Positions 35,121-45,724 of a DNA stretch of 64,000 bases are shown here, in pieces. Position 1 is the first letter of the stretch; every line of letters starts with the position of its first letter. Where the stretch lies: contig JAODTK010005010.1 of NCBI GenBank assembly GCA_026419785.1, forward strand, positions 1 to 64,000, read 5' to 3'. Under the pieces are notes generated by a model. That model was not told where the DNA came from. It did not search any database and saw only the letters and a program-made list of their open reading frames with translations. Both the position numbers and the translations under genes were made by a program. This DNA comes from Sclerodactyla briareus (taxonomy: Eukaryota; Echinodermata; Holothuroidea; Dendrochirotida; Sclerodactylidae).

Positions 35121-35458
35121 ATGTGGATTAGCCCAGTCGGCAGAGCTTTCATACTTTGATCCGAAGATCGCGAGTTTCGAATTCCAAAAGCCTGCCGGCT
35201 TTCTTCCGCTGCCCAATAGACAAGGCATGTCCTCTTCTCTCACGTCACACGGTTATCCATGTGTAAAAAAAAGGTGAACTTTATGAGGTGACTTGTGATT
35301 AGTAGGCGTGTTTCATATGTGGCTGGCACCCTAGTTGGGAAAGTCCCGCCCCCCGTGGGCCCAGGAGTTGCACATTCTGAAATAGTTGTCGGGAGTGCAC
35401 TTTGATCACGTCAAAAAACCGCTCTATCAAGCACTTTTTGATATTATTATTATTATCC
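35121..35458 (+). mobile_element. tRNA-derived SINE, second family
   Basis: A box TAGCCCAGTCGG (35129-35140) and B-box-like GAGTTTCGAATTCC (35172-35185) are spaced as in a tRNA gene. A body of about 250 bp follows, ending GATATTATTATTATTATC. The intervening sequence does not fold convincingly as a complete tRNA, so it is a SINE rather than a tRNA gene. Confidence 0.65.
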
Positions 35459-37061
35459 TCAGTAGGTCCTTACAGGTGTTTGGTCGCTTAACCGTTTGGG
35501 CCATCCTTTCTGTTGCTTCTCGGGAAGAGGTTGGTGGCTTGGGCTTACGAACAGTGGTGCAACTCGGTCAAAGCTGCCAGCCTGAAAGCCAGAAGCATCA
35601 TTTAATATAATATCCATATTGTTGACAATAAAAAAAATCAATTGAATAAAAAAATGGCAGTTGTAGTGCTGAGGTAGTTTCTCACACAACACTGGGAATT
35701 CCTATCTCGTAGACCAATTTTGTTTCTGTATCTAGATCTATACGCATCATATGTCCTTTGTTTTCAAAAGCAATGTGTTTTGCATAGTTTTTTTGTAGGC
35801 CTGTTGAGCTGTTACCTTGGTTCCCTAATTTTCCAGACTCGCATCAGAGTGCAATACTGTCTAGGTTTATCTTCCTAAATTATGAATAAACCCCCAAGTT
35901 TCAATGTTTTAATACAATCCTATTTACTTATAACACATATAGGAGGTTTAACAATGTCTTCATGATATTAAATCCCAAAAAGAGTACTAGACAATAGGGG
36001 GTGCATGAATTGGTAGTAAACCCAAACAACCTGCTCACAATATTCTTTGTTTGCTCCCCAGGAATTCTGATTGGGGAGGGGGGGGGGGGGGTCCGAGGTG
36101 TCTGCATGCACCCCTCTTGCATTTTTTTCCAGCATTTCATTACCCGTTAGTAGATGAATTTCTGGTTCAACCTTCATCTTCTATTTTCCTTCTTAAAATG
36201 CAAAACTGCATACCCTCCACAGCATGAGAAATGCAAAAATATACCTAGGATTATTTTCTCAGTATTTAATTGGGGACCACCTGGCCCAGCCCCCCTCCTC
36301 CCCCCCCCCGCCCCTTTGGCTTCAAACCCAATGACATACCTGGTTTTGTTATGGGGTGCCTTTAATTTCCACACCACAGTTTTGCCCTTACAGCAGGTAG
36401 AAGGGTGAAGAAGAGCAATAATTCCCAGTTTCCTTATTTTGAGATCTCTTCCTATGCAGGTGACCGATGAGACGTGTGTCATCTATGATGTCAAACTGCA
36501 TAGGCAATGTTAACAGGTACCATGTTCCGTTCCTCACCCTACCATTTTCTTAGAAAACATCCCCTTGGGTCCATCGCAAAACACAGCCATAGTTGGGCGT
36601 GCAGGCCTGTTTAAGTAGCTAGAACCAATATACGAGACAGTTCAGTAGCCAGTTATTGGTAATTTGAATTGGTGCCAAATTCAGTGGGGGGGGGGGGGGG
36701 GGCCAGGGGGCAGGATGCGGTGCACCACAGTTGGACTCAATACATTTTTCATTCATCTGGGGTTCAATGACGAGCCTGGAGGAGTGTCCCCCAAGTATTG
36801 ACGGGGTTCTGGCTGGCAACTGCTGATGCATATCACAGTATCCAGTGATATCCCCATCAATATTCCCTAGTGACAAAAATCGCACAACGGAGATCCCGGA
36901 GCGATCCCGGCAATTGGTGATATGCTCCAATGGGCCATCATGAGGGCATACGATGGATGTTCTCCAACGACCTCATTAATGAATCTCCAGTGTGATTGTC
37001 GATGGACACCAGTGAATGTTCGTCTATGCCTATGTCGAAAATTCTAGAACCTCACTGCCCG
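35459..37061. other. Intronic stretch with long G runs
   Basis: Poly-G runs at 36078-36091 and 36686-36702 and poly-C at 36300-36309. The minus frames at 36174-36482 and 36619-36930 cross these runs and have no domain. Confidence 0.4.
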
Positions 37062-37318
37062 CCCCAATGGTCTGAGTGGTTAGCACATTTGGGTGGAGCG
37101 TCAGGTCTACAAGGACTTAAAAATGGTGCCCCTCTTGCCTTCTCACGGGTTGCTCAGCACATGGGATGAGGCAGTGACAAAAAGGGGCAGGCATTTCCCG
37201 AGTTTCCGTCTGCGTGTGATTATACCCCTCCCCCCACCCCGGCATGAGGTACCCCCAAAAGAGGCATGGGTTTGAACATTCTGTGTGCCTGGTGAGGGAT
37301 TCGCAGTCTGACAATAAG
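37062..37318 (+). mobile_element. tRNA-derived SINE, copy 2
   Basis: ATGGTCTGAGTGGTTAGCAC (A-box region), TTGCCTTCTCACGGGTTGC, CAGCACATGGGATGAGG, GTCTGCGTGTGAT, CATGAGGTACCCCC, AAGAGGCATGGG and GAGGGATTCGCAG match the minus copy at 6132-6408. The B box is lost. Confidence 0.7.
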
Positions 37319-37849
37319 GTGCATTAACCAGTCTGCCCCCATTCCTGGGCCTTGAATAGGTTAATTTCTGTGGGGGTGGGGTGCTCGGACTGTCATTATC
37401 AACGAAGTCAGAGAAATTCTCAAAATTTTGTACTTTTTAAGCTCCTTCGAATATTCAGGAAACATAACTGCACTGGGTATTGGTTGCGCAAAAAGCTCTT
37501 GATCGCTAACGTTTGGCTAACAGCTTTCCTGTCTGAATTTTGCTTTCTAGGAATGGTTTCACAATATTGCAGTAATCGTTGCTGAAATGTTGTCGTCTTC
37601 AAGATTGATGACCTGAACTAGTAAATTTGTGCATGGGATTTTTCATTAAAAATTCCAACTCCGTCCGTCCCTGTCCATCATTCATGGGATTGGCTTGTGA
37701 AAGTTGAGGCAAATTTTTTTTACTTCCCGTTCACGACTGTATTGCGAGTTAGGTGGCAAATGACGCGTTTTCCCAGTCATTATAGTGTTATTAACACAAA
37801 TGGAACTCAGCTGCAAACTCCCTGACAGTGGAACGGTGGAGTTCCTCAC
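37319..37849. other. Intronic stretch, nothing recognised
   Basis: No exon or family is recognised. Confidence 0.35.
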
Positions 37850-37971
37850 TTGTAGCAGCCAAACACATCCTTACCAAACCTACCCCATGCATCCTTTTGA
37901 ATAACAGTTGGGGCTCGTTGGTTGTTGTTATTGGTAACGTTCCGTCTCCCTGTGAGTAGGGCATCTGGAAT
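37850..37971 (-). CDS. NSMCE4A: NSE4 middle exon
   Basis: Minus-strand exon of 122 bp, preceded by a good acceptor (CTACCGTCTCCGCAG) and followed by a donor (TACAA then GTGAGG). It is open in phase 0 for 40 codons plus two bases and contains LTGRRNVTNNNNQRAPTV and KDAWGRFGKDVFGCY. The last part fits the NSE4 segment with an invariant tryptophan and a glycine five residues on, which in animals precedes the histidine-phenylalanine motif. It lies in the right order between the 41.4-kb exon and the C-terminal exon. Its phase does not join directly to the 41.4-kb exon, so that frame break or an unseen exon intervenes. Assignment rests on a short motif. Confidence 0.5.
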
Positions 37972-38339
37972 CTGCGGAGACGGTAGGTGGGCGAATAACG
38001 TTAGGTGTATCCATCCAAAGTGGAACGTACAGACAAAGTTAGGGCAAGAGCCACAGAGGACAAATTTCCATAAATTAGCAAACAAACTGTAACGCTACGC
38101 AGTGATTACTTGCCTCAATCAGCGGATTGTCGTTGATCTCGGAATCAATCGGAGTTCATTTGTTCTGTGCATAGTATTTTCCAATATCAGCGGGGGTCTT
38201 TGGGTCATTTGTGGGTGATGAGGGGGTAACACTCATTAGCATTTAGTATGAGGGGTACAGATACATACTCACATACATATATAAGATCTTTATAAATCAT
38301 GCTCCATGAGATCGAGTGCATGAAGCTCGCAAACAACGA
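37972..38339. other. Intronic stretch, nothing recognised
   Basis: No exon or family is recognised. Confidence 0.35.
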
Positions 38340-38725
38340 CAGTTAAGCTGAATAAAATGTCTTCAGATATTTCTTAAACGTGTTCGAAGTTACAGCTCTC
38401 TGAATTGCAGATGGGATAGAATTCCAGAGTTTTCGAATTGCCAACCTGGAGGAACAACGCTCAACTGAATTTAGGAATTCTGGTGGTATTATGTTCCAAT
38501 AGGCGAGTATTATCTGAATAGGATCGGAAGTTCGGAACTAGGTTGGAGTGTTGGAGGTGTGACACTGTGAATAGTATGCGGGGCTGAGACCCATGGAGAC
38601 TTGGTAACACAGCACAAATGACTTGAAATGATTCTCCCTTGTCGATGGGTAGCCAGTGCATGTCTGAGCAAAGATTGTGTTGCATGCTCATATTCCGGCA
38701 ACCTGGCAGAAAAATGATTTATCAG
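38340..38725 (-). mobile_element. Retroelement-like interspersed fragment
   Basis: ACAGCTCTCTGAATTGCAGA, TAGAATTCCAGAGTTTTCG, a GTATTATGTTCCAATAGG block and TGGGTAGCCAGTGCATGTC make up a pattern I associate with widespread animal interspersed repeats derived from a non-LTR 3' region. Family assignment is not firm. Confidence 0.35.
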
Positions 38726-39059
38726 CCCCGTTTTGGATACCAGTCACTATCGGCTCTGCTGAGATGGTGACAGCCTGACATAACCTTTTTTCAACCTTTT
38801 TCTCTGCATAATTGGAGTCGAGAATTTTACATATTTACCTAAAGCGCAGGGCCCAGCACTGGGGGGTTGGGAAGGGGAGTCCGTAAATCTCAACTTATGA
38901 GGCTCCCACACATAACTCTTTTCGCATGCAAAAATTGTTCACTACTACTTTGGACCCTCTAACTTTTGGTCTGGAACTGCCCCCCCCCCCCAACTGTCCA
39001 ACATGGAGGACACTTATGAACACTAACCAGTATAATGAACTTATGTGTTTGCAGTTTTT
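38726..39059. other. Intronic stretch, nothing recognised
   Basis: Includes a poly-C run near 38978-38989. Confidence 0.35.
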
Positions 39060-40450
39060 ATGTTGACCTTAGTTGACCCTCAGGTGAGCCGATTTCACTC
39101 AACCATATTGTATTAAAAAGAATTCAGAATCCCAAGTTCAGATTTGGACCTCATTCAGAAATATTATTTAATGGCTCACAACCAGTATCACTCCCTCCTA
39201 CACCTTCTGTTTACATTCTTGTTTCCACATAGGTTTTTTCATTTTGACTTCTGTTGACTTCCAGCTGTTCCAGGTCAGTTTCGGCCTTCAACTAAAGCAT
39301 TGAAGCCCTCTCTTCACCTCTATGGTAAATAGCTATTTATTGTCTCGTGGTTACCATGACTTCAATCCCTGTTGACGCGAAGTGAACCTTTAACTTGAAT
39401 AAGAACAGCCAAAAGGCTTAGTGATTCCTTGACTGATCCGGAACTGACATCAAGCTAAGCATTGTCAAGATCTACATACTTGACTTTACCCTCTTAACTC
39501 AATCTACCCCAAACCAATAGGGGTATTCACTCTCTATGGGTAACCCACTACCAAGTATAAACTTCATCCATCCTAGTTGGTTGGGGTTCCATGTTAACAA
39601 GCTAAAAGTTGCCAAAATAATCCTCCCTATCCCCCTATTTCCCAGTTTTCTCCCAAAATTGAATCCTCCCCTTCTGTACCAAAAACAATAGTTTCTTCTT
39701 CTTCACTTACCATGAAGAAGCTGCTTACTGAATTCAATCAACCAGATCAGACCAAGGCATTCTCAACTTATTTTTAAGAATTTCTGACTTTGGCCACGCA
39801 AAGATGATCATTGACCTAACCCCAAAACAATAGGGGTCATTAACTCATTATTGGGAACTCACATATAACAATTAGCTATCAATCCATCCAGTGGGATCAA
39901 GTTATTGTGTTAACAGGTTAAAATTGGCCAATAGCATTTATTTTTTTTACATTTCCTCCCCAATTTTTTTTTCCCTCCCGAAACTGACCCCGATCTACAC
40001 AAAAAACAGAGGGTTCTTGTACTTTTTCCATAAGAAAGCTGTATAATATATTTCAACCTGATTCGACCATGCATTCTGGACTTGACAAGATTTTCAGACT
40101 TTTACCTTTCTCGACCTCAATGACCTTTGGGGACTACGCCAAAACAATAGGGATCATGTAACTCATATAGGGGCCCCAGCTACCAATTATAACTTTATCC
40201 ATCCATGGGATGAGTTCTTGATAACAAGGCTAACACACACACACCATACTCAACACACGCTGTCATACTGCATAATTACTCAGACTTTGTCACGTAATCA
40301 AAAACGATAGAGATTATGAACTTTATATCATTGACCAAGAATACTCCCTTCTCACCTCTGGGTTCAACACATGTTTACTCTACAAGATCAAACTGACATT
40401 TGCTTACTCAGAATGGCATTTACCTACCCAAACCATATAAACTCATGAAT
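39060..40450 (+). repeat. Tandem family B, array 3
   Basis: About three degenerate units of roughly 400 bp with AACAATAGGGGTCATTAACT, TAAACTTCATCCATCC, AAAAACAATAGTTTCTTC, AAAAAACAGAGGGTTCTTGT and AAGCTGCTTACTGAATTC landmarks. Confidence 0.7.
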
Positions 40451-40616
40451 GTACACCACAGGGCCAATTACACCCTAAGCTTAACCTCTACACAACTGCA
40501 TAGTTTTCATGTTGTACAATGTTATTGAAAGACTGACCTCAGACCGACCCAATAACAACTTGGGGAATTCATTCCATTTGGCCAACCTACACACTTGGTA
40601 TATGAACCCTCTACAA

Positions 40617-41024
40617 CATGGTTTCTTAAACTTGAGGAGTTGTGACTGTGACCGCCACTAGGGTCCTGAAGCATTTTGTGGGGTCGCAAGCTTGTTTAAA
40701 AAAGAAAAATCTGAGGGTACCCAAAATTAACCCAAAACTTAATGTCGCAGTCAAAATCCTACACAAAATTCACCCTGAAAAATCATATTTAGTGTTTTCA
40801 TTACAGCTGTTATAGCGTTTTTCCTGAGTGGATCTGGTGTTATTTGCTAATTATTGCTGGCCACCCTGCTTCTGTATTTCACTATAATTGTTTTTCCCAT
40901 ACAACTACAGTAGTGAATGCCTGCACATCGTCATTATTCCGGAGACACAAGCTATGAGGTCGCGCATCGGAGGCGCTACATAATTGGGGGTCCCCCCCGC
41001 CTTGCAAAGTTGTGGAAACCACTG
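40617..41024. mobile_element. hAT-type MITE, complete copy
   Basis: Left end CATGGTTTCTTAAACTTGAG and reverse-complemented right end CAGTGGTTTCCACAACTTTG form short terminal inverted repeats. The interior carries the GGGTCGCAAG and GGTCGCGCATC blocks common in hAT MITEs. The 408-bp element has no ORF. Flanking octamers CTCTACAA and CTCTTTTC agree at only four positions, so the duplication has decayed or the ends are one or two bases off. Confidence 0.65.
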
Positions 41025-41299
41025 CTCTTTTCGCCTTTTTCATATTCCACAGTTCCAACATTCCCCATGGCAAATTCCCTAAAATTACATTTTCAACAGG
41101 CCAGTCCGTGAAATTAGCCCTATTTCTTCTCCAGCATCATGCAACCAATCTACCATCTACCGAGGCGAGGAGGGGAGGGGGCGCTGAGGGGGGGGTGGAT
41201 TCTACTGTGATCATGGAGATGGCGCTTCTCTTCTTGGTCCCACAGCAAATTTCAAAATTCAAGTGAAGCCCAAGTATACTACTGTGTCATGATTCTTAC

Positions 41300-41439
41300 C
41301 ATTTCTCTGAGAAGACCTTTGGTTCAAACTTGTAGCAACGATGATCTTCTGGGCATGTTGGTAGTGACAGTGGACGCTGTCCTCAACAGCACGGCAAACA
41401 GCATGGCATCCAGGGCTGCCTCCCTCCGCGTGGGCTTTT
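41300..41439 (-). CDS. NSMCE4A: NSE4 exon with the REAALDA motif, one frame break
   Basis: After an acceptor (TGACAGTTTTGCAG) the minus strand reads KPTRREAALDAMLFAVLL. Arginine-glutamate-alanine-x-leucine-aspartate-alanine is the most conserved part of the NSE4 N-terminal domain, which contacts NSE3 and the SMC6 neck. Phase 2 entry fits the exon at 43781-43849 exactly. The frame then reads TASTVTTNMPRRSSLLQ and stops at 41326-41324. In the next frame, from about 41335, FEPKVFSEK continues to a strong donor (TG then GTAAGAAT, 41299-41292), as expected of NSE4. A one-base shift near 41323-41335 is therefore likely, either an assembly error or a real lesion. Confidence 0.7.
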
Positions 41440-42329
41440 CTGCAAAACTGTCAAGAAAAATTGCCTTTAACAAACAACCCTTCAATGCCACCCACCTATT
41501 TTCACACTCTCTCTGTGCCTCCAAGCAGGAGGAACCTAAATTTCTCCCAGTTACTCATGAAGGCTGTCAAAGCCGCCATCCGAGCACTGTCCGATACCCG
41601 GTTGTTTGTGCTAGAGCAACCCATGCATCGCGACAGGCATTTTGTTCATCTGGGTGATATATGGGCTTTTGCACTGTTCCTAATGTCTTGGAAATCATCC
41701 TGGAAAAAAAAATCAAAATATTACAGAAATCATTCAATGGGGTCAAATTAGGCTAAAAATTATTAGAACAGCTTTGGATATTATCTGTAAAATCATTTTT
41801 TAGTAGGCGAGAAAAAAAAAAAACGTCATTTTGAATAGAAGAATTCAATCAACTATTGGGCAGGGAATCATTATAACCTTCATGGTATCCAGATAATAAT
41901 TATATTATATTAGTGTAATGAGCAGTATCATCTCCTGAAAAAAGTCACAGAATCCTCTGACAAAGTCACTAAGTTCATGTTAATTGACATTTGCTTCACT
42001 CTTGATAAATATTCCATCGATGACAGCCTTTAGTACCCAACACGCACCTATTTTTAGTTGACACCCACTTTGGGAGTTTTTCATTTATTTCTTCATTTTA
42101 ATGTCTTCTCATGAAAATAATCCTAATTCAGTGCAAAGGCACTGCTTTCCATAGGAGCCCTCTACACAAATCCCATCATATTATACAAATGCACCAATAA
42201 CACCAAAGTCAAACAGAAAACTAAATAATACAAAAAATAAACTTCATGCGAGTAAAATCTTGAGCCACTTGCAAAAATATAAGTATATATTATAATATAT
42301 ATATAATATATATTGCTTCAGCTTATGCT
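41440..42329. other. Intronic stretch, nothing recognised
   Basis: AT-rich, with a palindromic (AT)n block at about 42277-42315. The plus frames at 41289-41751 are the opposite strand of the NSE4 exon and flank. Confidence 0.4.
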
Positions 42330-42740
42330 TCAAGGAATTGCTTTCTGGGTAGCTGTTCAAGTTAGAGGGCATTCTGTTCCACGAACTCACTCCAGAGGAA
42401 TCTGAAGACCTCTTAGCCACTTGCGGATTCCAACCAGGTCACCACGATACTGTTTTGTACAGGTCAGCCAGAGCGAAAAATGTGAAGTATGTTCTCTTGA
42501 GGTTGATATGAGAAATTAGGTTTTTTGGAGCCAGACTATGAACACAGTTTTACATATAAGTATATTCCTGAAATAAGGAGCAAGTTGACATACAGCCAAT
42601 TTGACTCATTATACCAATCTTCAACAAGAATGTCCTCATGCCCACAGCCCAAAACAACTCTGGCAGCCTTTTTTTGTAAATTTGAACATGGTCCACTAAT
42701 TTGGCTGTGGACCACACTGGAGAACAGGAACAAATAAGAA
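42330..42740 (-). pseudogene. Non-LTR retrotransposon RT C-terminal fragment
   Basis: The minus strand reads LQKKAARVVLGCGHEDILVE near 42630-42690, the post-catalytic lysine/alanine-rich segment of CR1/jockey-like reverse transcriptases. It continues across stops with segments resembling the family's final conserved region. The catalytic half is missing. It lies in an NSE4 intron in the same orientation as the gene. Confidence 0.6.
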
Positions 42741-43780
42741 GAAAATTAAATCACAGTTTTCTGTGTCTCTCCGTCTATTTACCAACTCAGGTCTTACGTG
42801 AATGACTACGTTTCTGAGATAGTCAAGGACCTAATATGGATTTCCAGGGAACACTAAGTGAAACAGGCATGTTAATCCGATTTGATTCCATCAATTGGGC
42901 AGTTTTTACAATAAATTTTCATGTATGAATTTCAAACTGATTTTTTAAATTTTTCCTGAAAAGCACCCTAGGCTTAATTCTGGCTTCCCTGTCCACCAGT
43001 ACACAGTAGGCTTACAGTCGATCCACACTTCACCACTGCATGTGAGCGTACGTACATTATAGCCTACATGTCATCACACTTATATGATATCAACTGGGAA
43101 TTCACAGTGGGCTACTCAGCAGTGATGAAAAAAAGAGAGATTTCTCCAGCAGTTCACTGAAAGATGATTGAGGTGTTTCATTATTTTTTGAACACATAAA
43201 TCCAAATTTTGCAGGATGCAATCACCAGGTTCATTTTTCAGACACAGCTACCTATCATGATCATATGTGAATGAAGCATTGTGGGCGATATCACGAACTT
43301 GTTCCACCATGTACTCCTTGGTAACTAGCATGACTCAAATCGGCCATTTGTACCATTAGTTCAATGATAAGAGTGACCTTCATTTTACGCTCATCTAATT
43401 CAATCTCTGTAGGAGAGTTAGAGGCCTTTCATTTCATGACCTGCAAAATGACCTTTTGTCCAAAATTTGCCGCTAAATGACATTTGACCTCAAGTGGATC
43501 AATGATGACACTAAAATTTCAATTGTTCTTGGCAGGGCGGACCTCCACATCAGTAGGTCGACCTGGCCATCAACGATCTGTGAGTTAACAATCCCCATGT
43601 ACACTACGAACCTCTACAGTCGTTCTAATGGAAGTTTATTGGCGGTAGTTCCCAGATTGCATCTCAAGTCTGGTTCCAGAAGTGGGGTTCAAAGTTAGGA
43701 ATTAGGGACAAAGGCATTTCATGGGTCGGGGTCATTGGGGTCTACAGTGGGAATGGGTTTGATCCTGCCTACCCCCCTAC
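42741..43780. other. Intronic stretch, nothing recognised
   Basis: AT-rich. The tgacct-rich part at 43370-43510 may be decayed tandem family sequence. Confidence 0.4.
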
Positions 43781-43849
43781 CTTCCTTATAGAGTCTGTCT
43801 GCTGAAGCTAAAGTCCTACTCAAAGAATCTGCATCATCCTCCTCAGTAT
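43781..43849 (-). CDS. NSMCE4A: NSE4 small exon
   Basis: A 69-bp minus-strand exon bounded by an excellent acceptor (CACTTCTTCTCTCTTCCAG) and a donor (GAAG then GTAGGG). It reads TEEDDADSLSRTLASADRLY then KE. In NSE4 proteins the segment just before the REAALDA motif has the pattern aspartate/serine-x-leucine-x-x-x-leucine-x-x-alanine-x-x-leucine, which matches. The exon enters needing one base before it and leaves one base for the 41439 acceptor, where the junction codon becomes glutamate. This junction is the best-supported splice in the window. Confidence 0.7.
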
Positions 43850-44479
43850 CTGGAAGAGAGAAGAAGTGTCGTTATACAGTATTCCAACCAATCAAATAAC
43901 AGTATTTTCGATGCACCAACTGGCGAAATAAGAAAGACGATAGGGTTGCCAGCCCAGACTATGTGAAGAGATTGCCAGATGCTCAATGGCATGGGGGTGG
44001 GGTGCAAAAGTACACTTGGGGTAGGTTACGTAGACGTGAATTACTGTCTTTATATATAAAACCCTCAATTAAATTAACCGCTAAAAACTACCCATCCACA
44101 TACACTGTACATAATACATCAACATCAGTGTACATAATTATATTCTAACTTTTGGAACTTTGTAATTATCACATTACAAAAGTCGAACCCTCAGTCCCAG
44201 CATCAGCTGATCTGAGTGTGCCAATAATTAGCTAAGCACAATCAAATCAGCTCCTGGGAATTCCCCTTGAGGTGTCATAGGAGAACATCGGGGTCCCATA
44301 TGAAATATTTCCTTTTTGAAAATCCCAGAAACATCAACCTGGTTTTCAGAAACCCGATCTGGAAAAGGCGGGGGGGGGGGGGGGGGGTGGGGGGGGGGGT
44401 GAGGTAAGTATGAGAATGAAGTGAAGAAGTGAAACAGACCCCTGAAAAAAACAATCTCAGACGGGATCTACGAACTTAC
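43850..44479. other. Intronic stretch with a broken poly-G run
   Basis: G runs at about 44371-44387 and 44389-44398. No exon is seen. Confidence 0.45.
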
Positions 44480-44540
44480 AGAAATTCATGTGACCTAAAT
44501 ATTCCAAAATACCATTTCCATCTACTTGCATCCTGATTGC
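44480..44540 (-). CDS. NSMCE4A: Uncertain NSE4 exon
   Basis: A 61-bp minus-strand stretch between AAATGTGAG and a good donor (TTTCT then GTAAGTTC). It is open in phase 0 and ends in phase 1, exactly what is needed to join the first exon to the exon at 43781-43849. It reads AIRMQVDGNGILEYLGHMNF, which is not NSE4-like and would add about 14 residues more than the family usually has here. A missed micro-exon is an alternative. Confidence 0.3.
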
Positions 44541-44929
44541 CTCACATTTGACAGGTATGCAAGTGGCATTCCATCACCTGCATACATATGCATGGACATG
44601 AGCAAGGCTACCAGGAAATCAATCAGGCTAGCACACAGGAATTCAAGTCTGAAATGTAATTTTGATTCGACCACTATTCGACACTACACCATCCCATAGA
44701 CCACCAGTCTGATGCTTTCAAGCAAGGGATCAATGGGAATACCAATTCAATAGGCTGCACAGATTGGAAACTAAGACAGACATGCTAGTCGTGTTTTTTC
44801 TTTTTTTTTGATTGTGATGAGTGCTGTGTGGATTGTAGTTATGGTCATCATGCCCCGAAGAGTGACAAGCAAGCAGACAGACAGCGGACATACAGACTGA
44901 TTAGACATATTATATTAGTAAGTTCTTAC

Positions 44930-45007
44930 TGATTTGTTGATGAGATCCCGATATTCATGGCGATTGTCGGCGTCTGTTGGGTCACCCCCTGCCATGGAGT
45001 TATGCAT
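44930..45007 (-). CDS. NSMCE4A: NSE4 first coding exon
   Basis: The minus strand opens after an in-frame TGA with ATG at 45007 and a second in-frame ATG at 44995 in the better context CTCCATGG. It reads MAGGDPTDADNRHEYRDLIN, ends in KS, and has a strong donor (AAATCA then GTAAGAAC, 44929-44922). Arginine-histidine-x-tyrosine-arginine-x-leucine-isoleucine is the conserved start of the NSE4 N-terminal domain. I prefer the ATG at 44995; the upstream ATG would add four residues. Animal NSE4 proteins often have a longer disordered N-terminus, which is short here. Confidence 0.6.
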
Positions 45008-45018
45008 GTTGTATCATT

Positions 45019-45113
45019 GAGCCATAGTGATGCACGGTCAGTACTGACTCAGCCATAGTGATGCACTGTCAGTAACTGAAACTGAGCCATATGTGATGCA
45101 CTGTCAGTGCCTG
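45019..45113. repeat. Triple 31-34 bp repeat next to the NSE4 start
   Basis: GCCATAGTGATGCACTGTCA and close variants begin at 45021, 45052 and 45086. The block lies 12-106 bp upstream of the first NSE4 ATG, in the 5' UTR or core promoter. Confidence 0.8.
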
Positions 45114-45379
45114 TGAAACAGGAAATGTTTACATAAAAATGATGGATGCCAAGTGGCTTGTTAATGAGAAAACAAAAATCCTCCGGCACTGAGAATATAG
45201 GTTACGTGGGAAGAAGCATGTGTGGGGGGAGAGGAATAAATTCACATATTCTTTTATTATTCATTTCAAAAATATTATGCGGCAGGGTTCTGCCTGTGAC
45301 TTGGCCCGTCACGTCTTAGGTCTACCAGAAAATGGCATCCAAAAACTGCAGCCAACAAGAGGACGGTAGGTGAACAATC
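45114..45379. other. Upstream flank of NSE4
   Basis: No TATA box or CpG-rich core is evident. Confidence 0.3.
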
Positions 45380-45690
45380 CAACAAAACGTATAACTGATA
45401 GGTTGCTAAATGATCGTCCAGAAAGTGACATTCGATGTTCGGTGTTTGCTGATGATTGCGTTGTCTTACATCAAGTTAACAACCACTTTCCATGATAGCT
45501 CCAGGCTGGATTGGAAAAATTAATGAGTGGAACACACATGGAAACTCACTTGGACAGTGCTTGTGCATGACATTTACTCAGCCTGGTAATACAGAGGTTT
45601 GTAATTACAAACTCGTTGGTGTCACCCATACTTGGGAGTGACCTCTCAAACGACCGTCTGGAGGGTAAGCACATTCATGGATTACTACTT
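45380..45690 (+). pseudogene. Non-LTR retrotransposon RT palm fragment
   Basis: The plus strand reads FADDCVVLHQVNNHF at 45445-45489, the catalytic aspartate pair of an L2/jockey-like reverse transcriptase. After frame breaks it continues with remnants of the following helix and YLGVTSQTTVW near 45627-45662, the motif where the family reads tyrosine-leucine-glycine-valine. Stops and shifts show it is dead. Confidence 0.65.
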
Positions 45691-45724
45691 CTGCCTATAT
45701 AATTATATACCCGCAAACACTGTA

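Larger units (their letters stand above)
22263..45007 (-). other. NSMCE4A: Span of the split NSE4/NSMCE4A gene
   Basis: Five exons with NSE4-like peptides lie in the correct N-to-C order on the minus strand: 44930-45007, 43781-43849, 41300-41439, 37850-37971 and 22263-22555. A sixth, 44480-44540, is uncertain. Each has plausible GT/AG borders. The introns carry LINE and SINE fragments, a hAT MITE and the tandem families A, B and R1. Missing are the exon or exons for the middle of the protein (histidine-phenylalanine segment and the TVENIF-type motif), which should lie between 22.6 and 37.8 kb. About 22.7 kb for a protein usually near 350-400 residues reflects repeat expansion in introns. Confidence 0.65.

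Noticed and set aside
35121..35200. A tRNA gene
   Set aside because: A and B boxes are present but the arms do not pair well and a SINE body with an ATT tail follows.
36360..36410. Possible NSE4 exon reading GKTVVWKLKAPHNKT
   Set aside because: Borders look fair, but the phase does not follow from the 37.85-kb exon and the peptide is not NSE4-like.
41289..41657. 122-codon plus frame
   Set aside because: It is antisense to the NSE4 exon at 41300-41439 and has no family of its own.
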